Source: Bacteriovoracaceae bacterium UBA6261 (lineage in GTDB: Bacteria > Bdellovibrionota > Bacteriovoracia > Bacteriovoracales > Bacteriovoracaceae). From it: a DNA stretch of 33,663 nucleotides. The translations under genes were made by a program, and so were the position numbers. The stretch is from positions 1 to 33,663 of the forward strand of contig DJVH01000035.1 of the NCBI GenBank assembly GCA_002440825.1. Direction: 5' to 3'. A model generated the notes under the pieces. That model saw only the letters and a program-made list of their open reading frames with translations. It made no database searches and was not told the origin of the DNA. Numbering within the stretch: position 1 is the stretch's first letter; the number at the start of each line of letters is the position of its first letter. Of this stretch, positions 22,735 to 29,704 are shown piece by piece.

Positions 22735-23751
22735 ATGAAACGTTTTAAAAAAGATCATTCACGCTATTCAATTGCTCTGATCTCATCTCTTGTGATTCAC
22801 GTTTTCTTTTTTTCTTACGTCGTAAAAACTCACTCTTCCAACGAAGCAACTGTTGATTTCAAAAAAGCAGGCCCAGCCGTTACTGCTATCCAGCTCGATT
22901 CCATTAAAATCATCACAAAAAAGCAACTTCAGGAAATAAAAGATAATCAGCGCAAGCAAATCGTTGCTAACGAATTAAACGGTAAAAAAGTGATACCGGT
23001 GAATTCAAAATTTTCAGGCGAAGCCGATCAAACCTTTGACCGCCAGACAATTGCTGCTAATAACGGTGCTTTCAAGGCCGCTGGGCTTGGAACTAAAACC
23101 GGATCAAATGGACTTAAGGCTCAGCCAGAAGCACAAGCTGTTGCACCAAAAAAGCTAACAGCGGTTAAAAAAGCCGCGTCTCAACCATCTCCTAAAGTCC
23201 TAAGCCTGAGTGATCTGGGTTCAATTCAAATTGCAAAAATTGAAGAAGAAGAAAAGCTTCGTGCAGCCGAAGAAGAAGAAATGATCAGAAAGGTGGCCGC
23301 GGAAGCTAAAAAGGCCGGTGCTTTAGGAAATGAGCGTGGTAATTCTGCCAGCATGGGCTTGGCTCAAAATAATGACTTTGTAGAGGACATTCCCTTGGGG
23401 GATATGACCAATTTAAATACTACTGAATTTAAATATTACGGCTTTTATCATCGGATCAGACAAAAGCTGGAGCAGTATTGGGGCAGTACAATTCAGTCAA
23501 AAGCTAAAAACCTATATAAATCGGGCCGAAGAATTCCTGCAAGTGAAAACCTGATAACAGCAGTACAAGTTGTTCTGGATGATCGCGGACGTATCGTAGA
23601 AATTAAAATTGAAGGAACAAGTGGAATAAGAGAACTCGATCAAGCAGCGATCGAGTCCTTTAATAAAGCCGGCCCATTTCCAAACCCTCCGAAAGGTTTG
23701 CTTGTTGATGGCAGGGCCATAATTCAATGGGGTTTTGTAGTAAAAAGCTAG
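22735..23751 (+). CDS. TonB-family energy transducer-like protein
   Basis: A 338-residue protein with an N-terminal inner-membrane anchor (about 12-30, IALISSLVIHVFFFSYVV, with the His typical of TonB-type anchors). A long periplasmic linker rich in Ala, Lys and Gln follows, with a charged coiled-coil stretch (about 164-190, KIEEEEKLRAAEEEEMIRK). The C-terminal TonB domain (about 235-338) includes ITAVQVVLDDRGRIVEIKI, then SGIRELDQAAIESFNKAGPF and PNPPKG. TonB proteins pass proton-motive force from ExbB-ExbD to outer-membrane receptors; TolA is the alternative. No exbB, exbD or tol genes are visible next to it. The start follows a hairpin-sequestered ribosome-binding site. Its stop shares the CTAG palindrome with the stop of the convergent 98-residue gene. 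Confidence 0.85.
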   Translation: MKRFKKDHSRYSIALISSLVIHVFFFSYVVKTHSSNEATVDFKKAGPAVTAIQLDSIKIITKKQLQEIKDNQRKQIVANELNGKKVIPVNSKFSGEADQTFDRQTIAANNGAFKAAGLGTKTGSNGLKAQPEAQAVAPKKLTAVKKAASQPSPKVLSLSDLGSIQIAKIEEEEKLRAAEEEEMIRKVAAEAKKAGALGNERGNSASMGLAQNNDFVEDIPLGDMTNLNTTEFKYYGFYHRIRQKLEQYWGSTIQSKAKNLYKSGRRIPASENLITAVQVVLDDRGRIVEIKIEGTSGIRELDQAAIESFNKAGPFPNPPKGLLVDGRAIIQWGFVVKS

Positions 23752-24044
23752 TGGATATTGTTCTTCAGAAGGTCTTTAAGTTTTCCGATCCCTTCCATTA
23801 AAACGTAATCATTCCAGATTGAATCCAGTTCTCTGATTGTTTCAATTAATTGAACAGCAGCGTGGTCTTTAGAAACTTTTTGATCTTCAGACAAATGATC
23901 AACGGCTACTAGAAGTGCGTTCATCACAGGTGAATTACAAACTTTTGCAAGTCTCTCTTCGTAAGTAGCATTGATTCTTTTTTCTTTGCTCTTAATGACA
24001 GCAGTATTGAGAAGCTGAATAGCGTCCTGTTTATCAGACATCAT
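23748..24044 (-). CDS. Small helical protein, unknown
   Basis: A 98-residue, charged and probably all-helical protein (IQLLNTAVIKSKEKRINATYEERL, with a polar, Lys/Glu-rich surface) and no signal peptide or membrane segment. I do not recognise the family. It is a single-gene unit: the stop overlaps the tonB-like stop by 4 bases, and a promoter-like pair (TTTACG, 17 bases, CATACT) lies at 24097-24125. Two adjacent ATG codons (24044 and 24041) could start it, and the nearest AGGA is somewhat far (12 bases before the first). Composition resembles its neighbours. Confidence 0.65.
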   Translation of the reverse strand: MMSDKQDAIQLLNTAVIKSKEKRINATYEERLAKVCNSPVMNALLVAVDHLSEDQKVSKDHAAVQLIETIRELDSIWNDYVLMEGIGKLKDLLKNNIH

Positions 24045-24096
24045 AAATATAATGAATCCTATCTCAAAAAAAGGTTATTGCTTGTTAGTGGAGCTG

Positions 24097-24125
24097 AGTA
24101 TGAAGTGTTTGAGAAATTTCGTAAA
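24097..24125 (-). promoter_or_regulatory. Candidate promoter for the 98-residue protein gene
   Basis: On the minus strand TTTACG (24125-24120), a 17-base spacer and CATACT (24102-24097). The rest of the 24045-24241 gap is strongly AT-rich with A- and T-tracts and holds no gene I can support. Confidence 0.4.
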
Positions 24126-24241
24126 GAATTTTTTAAACAAAAATTTTTTTCAGGAAATCAATCGGTCCGAATAAAAAAAACAGGGAATTTTTAAGTTTAT
24201 TTTCGTTTTTTTAAGTAATTTTTGACTTGCATTTGTGAAAA

Positions 24242-24267
24242 GGGGAACAAAGTTTACTCTGTTCCCC
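24242..24267 (-). terminator. Intrinsic terminator after gcvH
   Basis: GGGGAACA (24242-24249) and TGTTCCCC (24260-24267) form a perfect 8-bp stem. On the minus strand it is followed by TTTTC and lies 17 bases after the gcvH stop. It closes the folD-gcvT-gcvH transcript. Confidence 0.85.
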
Positions 24268-24284
24268 AATGAAAAATTTAGATT

Positions 24285-24674
24285 CTAAAGAGTTGAGAGA
24301 AAGTTCTGGTAATCAGTTGCAGAGAGAAGTGAATTTAATTCAGAAACGTTTGAAAGTTTCACTTTGATCATCCATGCACCAGTATATGGTTCAGCATTGC
24401 AAAGTTCAGGTGCATCTGGAAGAGAAGAGTTCACTTCCAGGACAGTTCCTGAAACAGGTGAATACAAATCACTTACAGATTTAATTGATTCAACAACACC
24501 AAAAGTCTGATGAGCTGTCAGGGTTCTTCCTGACTCTGGAAGTTCAACAAAAACAATGTCACCTAGTGCTGATTGTGCGAAATCAGTGATACCGATTGTT
24601 GCAACATCACCTTCAATTTTCGCCCATTCATGGTCTTTTGTGTATTTCAATTCTGTTGGAATATTGTGTGCCAT
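24285..24674 (-). CDS. gcvH: Glycine cleavage system H protein
   Basis: A 129-residue GcvH. The lipoyl attachment site is Lys65 in VVESIKSVSDLYSPVSG, and the family N-terminus KYTKDHEWAKIEGDVATIGI is intact. GcvH shuttles the aminomethyl group between the P, T and L proteins. It overlaps gcvT by one base (24674) and ends at a strong terminator. gcvP and the L protein gene are not in the window, so the complete system must be encoded elsewhere in part. No glycine riboswitch is visible upstream. Confidence 0.97.
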   Translation of the reverse strand: MAHNIPTELKYTKDHEWAKIEGDVATIGITDFAQSALGDIVFVELPESGRTLTAHQTFGVVESIKSVSDLYSPVSGTVLEVNSSLPDAPELCNAEPYTGAWMIKVKLSNVSELNSLLSATDYQNFLSTL

Positions 24675-25750
24675 TATTTGTGTCCTCCCGTAATAAAAGC
24701 TTTTTGATGAAATGTAGCTTCGTAATTTTGATTTCTGATATTGATTAAGTATTTTTTGTCTTTCGGATTCTTTTCTTTTTCAACCAAGGCCATTGCAATG
24801 CCTTTTCCTGTAACGACTGACATTGTGCCTGAAGTAACTTTCCCGATAATGTTGTTGTTTGAATCAAGAACGGCATAGCCTTCACGAGGAATACCTTTTT
24901 CGAGTGATAATCTTACAAGTTGATATTTAGGTTTGTACTCAGCAAGGGCAGATTTACCAATGAACTCAGCTTTGTCCATCTTCACTGTCCAGCCAAGACC
25001 GGCATCAAGAGGTGTAACCTCATCATTTAATTCGTGGCCGTAAAGAGGATAGCAAACTTCAAGTCTAAGAACATCTCTTGAAGCCAGCCCACATGGCTTA
25101 ACTCCTGTTGCAAGAAGCTCTTTCCAGAATTTTTTAGCGAAAGCATGGCTTGAGAACACCTCAAATCCATCTTCACCGGTATAACCTGTGCGTGCAATAA
25201 TTAAATGCTCGCCCTGAAAATCTGTTTCAAGGATTGAATAATAAGGAAAATCCTGATTCCCAAGAATACCAGCTTTTTTTATAATGGCTTCTGCTTCTGG
25301 GCCTTGAATAGCAAGCAAGGAATAATCATCAGATTTGTTCGTAAGTTTAACTTTGAATTGGCCAACTTTTGTGTTGATCCATTCCCAGTCTTTTTGAATG
25401 TTGGAAGCATTCACGCAGATGAGAACTCGCTTCTCACCTAATTTGTAGCAAATCATATCGTCGATAACTGTACCGTTATCACGACAAAGCGGTGAATAAA
25501 CAGCTTTAAGCATTTCTGCATTTTTAAAATCGTTCGTCATGATGAAATCAACGAAGCTGACAGCATCGTCGCCTTCAACAAAGAACTCGCCCATGTGACT
25601 GACATCAAAAACACCAGCGGCGTTTCTAACAACCATTACCTCTTCCTTTACGGAAGTATACTGTAGTGGCATATCAAAGCCGGCAAACGGTGCCATTTTC
25701 GCGTTTAATGCAAGATGCTCTTCGTGTAATGAAGTTTTTTGGATTGACAT
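24674..25750 (-). CDS. gcvT: Glycine cleavage system T protein (aminomethyltransferase)
   Basis: A 358-residue tetrahydrofolate-dependent aminomethyltransferase. Family blocks are MAPFAGFDMPLQYTSVKEE, FDVSHMGEF, the ICVNASNIQKDWEWI region, LLAIQGPEAE, GYTGEDGFEVF, and LRLEVCYPLYGHELNDEVTP near the end of the folate-binding part. It takes the aminomethyl group from lipoylated GcvH, releases ammonia and makes 5,10-methylene-THF, which FolD, encoded just upstream (21-base gap), interconverts with 10-formyl-THF. This arrangement links glycine breakdown to the one-carbon pool. The ATG at 25750 has AGGAGA 4-5 bases upstream. Confidence 0.97.
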   Translation of the reverse strand: MSIQKTSLHEEHLALNAKMAPFAGFDMPLQYTSVKEEVMVVRNAAGVFDVSHMGEFFVEGDDAVSFVDFIMTNDFKNAEMLKAVYSPLCRDNGTVIDDMICYKLGEKRVLICVNASNIQKDWEWINTKVGQFKVKLTNKSDDYSLLAIQGPEAEAIIKKAGILGNQDFPYYSILETDFQGEHLIIARTGYTGEDGFEVFSSHAFAKKFWKELLATGVKPCGLASRDVLRLEVCYPLYGHELNDEVTPLDAGLGWTVKMDKAEFIGKSALAEYKPKYQLVRLSLEKGIPREGYAVLDSNNNIIGKVTSGTMSVVTGKGIAMALVEKEKNPKDKKYLINIRNQNYEATFHQKAFITGGHK

Positions 25751-25771
25751 GATTTCTCCTAGAAAAAGAGT

Positions 25772-26638
25772 CTAAAGAGATAACCTTTTTTTGCTCGCTT
25801 GTAAAAGGTTTTGCGCAAGCGAGATGATCGTCATGGGCCCTACTCCGCCCGGTACTGGAGTTATGGCAGCTACATGGTTTTGAACTTTTTCAAATTGAAC
25901 ATCGCCGCACAGTTCACCTTGCGCGTCTTCATTCATTCCTACGTCAATTACGACCTGGTTTTTTTTATCTGAAAAATAAGTTTCATCGACCATTTGAGCA
26001 ATTCCAATTGCACAAACAACGATATCGCTTTCTTTGGTGATTTGCCTCAGGTTATTTGTCTTGGAATGACATAGGGTGACTGTGGCGTCATGATTTGTGA
26101 AAAGACAGGCCAGTGGTTTTCCCACAATCATACTTCTGCCAATAATCGCAACTCTTTTCCCTTTAATTTCAATTTGATTCTCTTGAAGAAGAGTGATGAT
26201 CCCTTTTGGAGTGCAAGAAACAAAATGATTTTGAATATCTTGATTGGCCAAAACGGAATAAAGATTATCAGGATGGAAGCCATCGACGTCTTTTTCCTGA
26301 ACGACTAATTTACCTACGTCCAGATGTGACAAATGTTTAGGAAGTGGAAGCTGGATGATGCATCCATGGACTTCAGGGTCGTTGTTAATATCTGCGACTG
26401 TGTCGAGAAATTCTTTCAACGAAATGTTTTCTTCAAGCGCAATGATGTCGCACTTCGCGCCGATGCGCTCACAATATTTTTTTTTGCTGGAGGTATAAAC
26501 TAAACTTGCAGGGTTGTTTCCAACGAGGACGACTTTCAAATAAGGTGTAATACCTTTCTCTTTTAAGAACTTACATTCACCTTTAAGCTCTTTTGTGATC
26601 TTTTTCTTAATCGGGGCCGAGCTGAGAATTTGAGTCAT
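25772..26638 (-). CDS. folD: Bifunctional methylene-THF dehydrogenase / methenyl-THF cyclohydrolase FolD
   Basis: A 288-residue FolD. Visible motifs are YTSSKKK (Tyr48, Lys52, Lys54 as catalytic equivalents), QLPLP (96-100), KDVDGFHP (Asp119 equivalent), SCTPKGI, GRSMIVGKPL (NADP-binding), and PVPGGVGPMT near the C-terminus. It oxidises 5,10-methylene-THF and hydrolyses methenyl-THF to 10-formyl-THF for purine and formyl-Met synthesis. It heads the folD-gcvT-gcvH operon. There is no Shine-Dalgarno sequence. A promoter (-35 TTGTAA, -10 TATCAT) ends 6 bases before the ATG, so its mRNA is probably leaderless. Confidence 0.97.
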   Translation of the reverse strand: MTQILSSAPIKKKITKELKGECKFLKEKGITPYLKVVLVGNNPASLVYTSSKKKYCERIGAKCDIIALEENISLKEFLDTVADINNDPEVHGCIIQLPLPKHLSHLDVGKLVVQEKDVDGFHPDNLYSVLANQDIQNHFVSCTPKGIITLLQENQIEIKGKRVAIIGRSMIVGKPLACLFTNHDATVTLCHSKTNNLRQITKESDIVVCAIGIAQMVDETYFSDKKNQVVIDVGMNEDAQGELCGDVQFEKVQNHVAAITPVPGGVGPMTIISLAQNLLQASKKRLSL

Positions 26639-26644
26639 GCAGGG

Positions 26645-26673
26645 ATGATAGCGAGTCAGAGATCTTTTTACAA
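26645..26673 (-). promoter_or_regulatory. folD promoter (leaderless configuration)
   Basis: On the minus strand TTGTAA (26673-26668), a 17-base spacer and TATCAT (26650-26645); only CCCTGC separates the -10 from the ATG at 26638. The predicted start site coincides with the start codon. Confidence 0.55.
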
Positions 26674-26695
26674 AGAAAAAAAACTCCGTTACGAT
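26667..26695 (+). promoter_or_regulatory. Candidate promoter for the small membrane protein-ruvCAB operon
   Basis: TTTACA (26667-26672), a 17-base spacer and TACGAT (26690-26695). Its -35 overlaps the divergent folD -35, so the two promoters share about 7 bases. The leader before ATG 26713 contains GAGG. Confidence 0.4.
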
Positions 26696-26712
26696 TTTAG
26701 TGAGGAATAATT

Positions 26713-26883
26713 ATGTTTTATCTTGGATTAGGGATGCAGCTTGTAGGATTTGCGTCCGTAGGACTCTGCTTATTCGCAGGTCTTAGAAACGGCGATTACG
26801 GTCGTCTTGAATTGATTGAATTAATCGGCGGCTCTCTAGTATTTTACATCGGAACTTTTTTAAAAAACAAAGGCAGCAAGTGA
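26713..26883 (+). CDS. 56-residue membrane protein overlapping ruvC
   Basis: This short gene begins with ATG at 26713 after GAGG (about 7 bases upstream) and ends with TGA at 26883. The product has two hydrophobic segments (about residues 2-22, FYLGLGMQLVGFASVGLCLF, and 37-50, LIGGSLVFYIGTFL), separated by a charged loop RNGDYGRLEL, and a basic tail KNKGSK. It should be a small inner-membrane hairpin protein. Its stop overlaps the GTG start of ruvC (GTGA), so ruvC translation is probably coupled to it. I do not recognise the family. The good ribosome-binding site, coupling and coherent hydrophobic profile argue that it is real. Confidence 0.75.
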   Translation: MFYLGLGMQLVGFASVGLCLFAGLRNGDYGRLELIELIGGSLVFYIGTFLKNKGSK

Positions 26884-27401
26884 TCATTTTAGGAATTGAC
26901 CCTGGCTCACGCAAAGCGGGTTATGCATTAATTGAAGTGCAAGGAAAGAAAATCTCTTACCTTGCTTCAGGCGCACTTAAGTTTGATCATGTTGATGAAT
27001 TTATCGACAGACTGGGATTAATCTATAAGTCTTGCGAAGAGATTTTAATAAAATACCAGCCGGATGAAATTTCAGTCGAATCACTCATTTACGTAAAAAG
27101 TATTGAAGCATTAAGCAAGCTAGCACAGGCAAGAGGAGCTATGGTTGCTGCTTTTACTCATACACATTCCGGAAAAATTTTTGAATATGCACCGAATCTG
27201 GTGAAATCGTCAGTCACGGGACACGGCCATGCTTCTAAAGAGGCTGTTGATAAAGCACTCGGAATGATATTTGGAAAAATAAATTTTAAAACGACAGATG
27301 AGTCTGATGCTCTTGCCATTGCTGTCTGCCACGCACTCAATAGAAACATGAGAATGAAACTCATGGAAAAGAAAACAATGACTACAGGAAAAACATTATG
27401 A
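26880..27401 (+). CDS. ruvC: Holliday-junction endonuclease RuvC
   Basis: A 173-residue resolvase. The four acidic catalytic residues are present at the expected places: Asp7 (GIDPGS), Glu67 (ISVESLIY), Asp140 and Asp143 (TTDESDALAIA). It cuts Holliday junctions with RuvAB. The start is GTG at 26880, overlapping the stop of the small membrane protein gene (GTGA); MIILGIDPG is the standard N-terminus, so this start is well supported. It lacks its own Shine-Dalgarno sequence beyond the upstream coding region and so probably depends on coupling. Its end overlaps the ruvA start (ATGA). Confidence 0.97.
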   Translation: MIILGIDPGSRKAGYALIEVQGKKISYLASGALKFDHVDEFIDRLGLIYKSCEEILIKYQPDEISVESLIYVKSIEALSKLAQARGAMVAAFTHTHSGKIFEYAPNLVKSSVTGHGHASKEAVDKALGMIFGKINFKTTDESDALAIAVCHALNRNMRMKLMEKKTMTTGKTL

Positions 27402-28057
27402 TCGGATTTCTTTGCGGAGAAATAATTTTCAGTGATGGAGTTGAATGCGTTATCCAGACAACTTCAGGGATTGGTTATCAGGTTTTCTACAACAAAGTTT
27501 TAGTAGAAGGATCTCAAGCCGCTATTTATATTTCACATATCATAAAAGAAGATTCTGAAACTCTCTATGGGTTTCATTCGCTGAGAACCAAAAAATTATT
27601 TGAATTGCTATTAACAGTCAATGGAGTTGGGCCCAAATCAGCTTATGCACTTATTTCAAATCTGGGCGTTAATGACATTATCAATGCTGTAAAGCTGGAA
27701 GCCAAAAATACTCTGACCAAAGCTCCGGGAGTAGGTGCTAAAAGTGCCGCTCAGATTATACTGGATCTTTCATCAAAAATTGATCGTGTGAAAATGTACA
27801 GCGATTCAAGCAAAACAGTGCGCGCTTCAACGCCCATTGTTCAGCCTGAGCTTATTGAAATGGAAGAGCTGGTTTATGTTGAAAATAATATTTCAACCGG
27901 AATTAATCATCATGAAATTCTCAACGACGCTCTTATGGCCTGCAAAGAGTTAGGGTTTAAAGAAGATAAAATTATTCCTATTGCTCAAAAAATTCTGGGC
28001 GCAAACAATATTTCCAAACCAGAGCAATTAATTCATCTTGTGTTAAGAGAAATCTGA
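27398..28057 (+). CDS. ruvA: Holliday-junction branch-migration protein RuvA
   Basis: A 219-residue RuvA. The N-terminal OB-fold runs to about residue 63, followed by two helix-hairpin-helix motifs (VNGVGPKSA at 74-82, APGVGAKSA at 109-117). A flexible linker and the C-terminal RuvB-binding domain (about 165-219, HEILNDALMACKELGFKEDK) complete it. It binds four-way junctions as a tetramer and loads RuvB rings. It overlaps ruvC by 4 bases and is one base from ruvB, so a single transcript is expected. Confidence 0.97.
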   Translation: MIGFLCGEIIFSDGVECVIQTTSGIGYQVFYNKVLVEGSQAAIYISHIIKEDSETLYGFHSLRTKKLFELLLTVNGVGPKSAYALISNLGVNDIINAVKLEAKNTLTKAPGVGAKSAAQIILDLSSKIDRVKMYSDSSKTVRASTPIVQPELIEMEELVYVENNISTGINHHEILNDALMACKELGFKEDKIIPIAQKILGANNISKPEQLIHLVLREI

Positions 28058-28058
28058 T

Positions 28059-29069
28059 ATGGAAAATGAAAACGAAAGATTTTTAGACAACGATTTGAGG
28101 CCGGAAGAATTCAAGCATGAAGTCTTATTGAGACCAAATGATTTTTCAGAATATATCGGTCAAAAGAAAGTCGTTCAAAATGTGGAAGTCATGGTCGAGT
28201 CTGCCAAAATAAGAAACTCGGCAATGGATCACGCTCTTTTGTCAGGCCCGCCGGGATTAGGAAAAACATCTCTCGCAATGATCATTGCAAAATCAATAGG
28301 CAGCGAACTTCATGTTATTTCAGGACCCGCCATTGAAAAGAAGGGTGATCTTGCAGCCATTCTTACCAACCTGGGACCTCGCGATGTTCTTTTCATTGAT
28401 GAAATCCACCGCATGCATATTTCAGTAGAAGAAATTCTCTATTCTGCGATGGAAGATTATCGCCTAGACATTGTCATTGGTCAGGGTCCTTCCGCGAGAA
28501 CAATGCAAATTCAAATTGCACCATTCACACTGATTGGCGCAACAACTCGTTCAGGTTTACTTTCAAACCCACTGCGCGACCGTTTTATGGCACACCTTCA
28601 TTTTGATTTTTACAATCATGATGAGTTGGCAAATATCGTTGCCAATAATGCCAAAAAATTAAATGTTGATTTAGACGCGATGGCTTTGAACCATATCGCA
28701 AGATGTGCACGCGGTACGCCTCGAATTGCTAATAGAATTTTAAGAAGAGTGCGCGATTTTGCTTTAGTAAAAGGGGAGCCAAGAATTTCTGAAGACTCTG
28801 TCACAAAGTCACTTTCATTGATGGAAATTGATGAATACGGTTTGGATAGAATGGATAGAAAAATTCTTCAGGTTATTGATGAGTACTACAAAGGCGGCCC
28901 GGTGGGAATTGAAACACTTTGTGCCACTCTGGCGGAAGACCGCACTACGATTGAAGATGTATACGAACCCTATCTTTTGAAAGAAGGTTTTCTCCTTCGA
29001 ACACCTAGAGGAAGAGAAATCAGTCAAAAATCTAAAGATCACTTGATAAAAATAAAGTCAAAAAAATAA
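28059..29069 (+). CDS. ruvB: Holliday-junction helicase RuvB
   Basis: A 336-residue AAA+ ATPase. Walker A is GPPGLGKT (63-70), Walker B LFIDEIHR with Asp114-Glu115, sensor 1 GATTRSG, and the Arg finger region PLRDRF; the C-terminal winged-helix domain has GGPVGIETLCATLAEDRTTI. It drives branch migration with RuvA. The operon ends at a hairpin terminator that overlaps the stop region (29068-29095). Confidence 0.98.
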   Translation: MENENERFLDNDLRPEEFKHEVLLRPNDFSEYIGQKKVVQNVEVMVESAKIRNSAMDHALLSGPPGLGKTSLAMIIAKSIGSELHVISGPAIEKKGDLAAILTNLGPRDVLFIDEIHRMHISVEEILYSAMEDYRLDIVIGQGPSARTMQIQIAPFTLIGATTRSGLLSNPLRDRFMAHLHFDFYNHDELANIVANNAKKLNVDLDAMALNHIARCARGTPRIANRILRRVRDFALVKGEPRISEDSVTKSLSLMEIDEYGLDRMDRKILQVIDEYYKGGPVGIETLCATLAEDRTTIEDVYEPYLLKEGFLLRTPRGREISQKSKDHLIKIKSKK

Positions 29070-29095
29070 GAAGCGCTACTTGATCAGCGCTTCTT
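29068..29095. terminator. Bidirectional terminator between ruvB and menI
   Basis: GAAGCGCT (29070-29077) pairs with AGCGCTTC (29086-29093), extended by AA/TT. The minus-strand exit is T-rich (TTATTTTTTT) and the plus-strand exit is TTCTTT, so it is stronger for menI. It overlaps the last codons of menI. Confidence 0.75.
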
Positions 29096-29509
29096 TACAA
29101 CCGCCATGATAATTTTTGAATCACAAATCAATCTTCCTTCATCATTGAAGATTTCAATTCTCCATGTTTGAGACGAGCGACCAATGTTGATCGCTTGGGC
29201 CTTACCTGTGACAAGACCTTTGGTAGCCGATTTCAAATGAGTCGCTTCAATGTGCTGACCCACGGCCATAAATTCACTTTCATCAATGCAGCAGTTGGCA
29301 GCGATACTCCCCAGTGTTTCAGCGAGTACGCAGGAAGCTCCTCCGTGCAAAAGACGAAAAGGTTGCACTGTCCGGTGATCAACCGGCATAGTTCCCTCGA
29401 GGAAATCCTCTCCTGAATTTGTAATTTTTATATCTAAATGAGAGACAAGAGTATTCTCACTTAGCTTATTGAGAGCCTCAATGGATATGGGCTTAAACCA
29501 GACAGACAT
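29084..29509 (-). CDS. menI: Hotdog-fold thioesterase, MenI/YdiI type
   Basis: A 141-residue acyl-CoA thioesterase closely resembling E. coli YdiI/MenI: the MPVDHRTVQPFRLLHGGASC block and VLAETLGSIA, with catalytic Gln49, His55 and Glu64 in matching positions. MenI hydrolyses 1,4-dihydroxy-2-naphthoyl-CoA in menaquinone synthesis; a broader role on other aryl-CoA esters is possible. No other men genes are nearby. I chose ATG 29509 because GAGG lies 7 bases upstream and it matches the family N-terminus; an upstream start at 29545 adds 12 residues without a ribosome-binding site. Confidence 0.88.
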   Translation of the reverse strand: MSVWFKPISIEALNKLSENTLVSHLDIKITNSGEDFLEGTMPVDHRTVQPFRLLHGGASCVLAETLGSIAANCCIDESEFMAVGQHIEATHLKSATKGLVTGKAQAINIGRSSQTWRIEIFNDEGRLICDSKIIMAVVKKR

Positions 29510-29599
29510 AGAGTAACCTCGCGATGTTTTTGAATACTGTATCAAATTGGTTTAGATTCGAAAGCTGGAGTAGTCCATTTTTGTCCTTTTAAAAAGCCT

Positions 29600-29635
29600 T
29601 TGGACTTCTCACAAATGCAATTATAATCAATTATA
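29600..29635 (+). promoter_or_regulatory. Candidate lpxC promoter with symmetric -10 region
   Basis: TTGGAC (29600-29605), a 16-base spacer and TATAAT (29622-29627). The -10 is the left half of a perfect 14-base inverted repeat (TATAATCAATTATA, 29622-29635), which could be an operator or opposed -10 boxes. The rest of 29510-29704 shows no gene. Confidence 0.4.
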
Positions 29636-29704
29636 GTTGCCAATACATAATGCAACCTGTAATTTGTGAAAACTCAATAATTTTAGCTAAGGTAACTTCG
29701 GTAG

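Noticed and set aside
24045..24241. Long A- and T-tracts in the gap after gcvH, considered as an origin or a small RNA
   Set aside because: No DnaA-box-like repeats, no tandem repeats and no terminator apart from the gcvH one; only a candidate promoter can be supported.
25751..25771. Glycine riboswitch ahead of gcvT
   Set aside because: The folD-gcvT gap is only 21 bases and the region before folD is too short, so there is no room for the aptamer.
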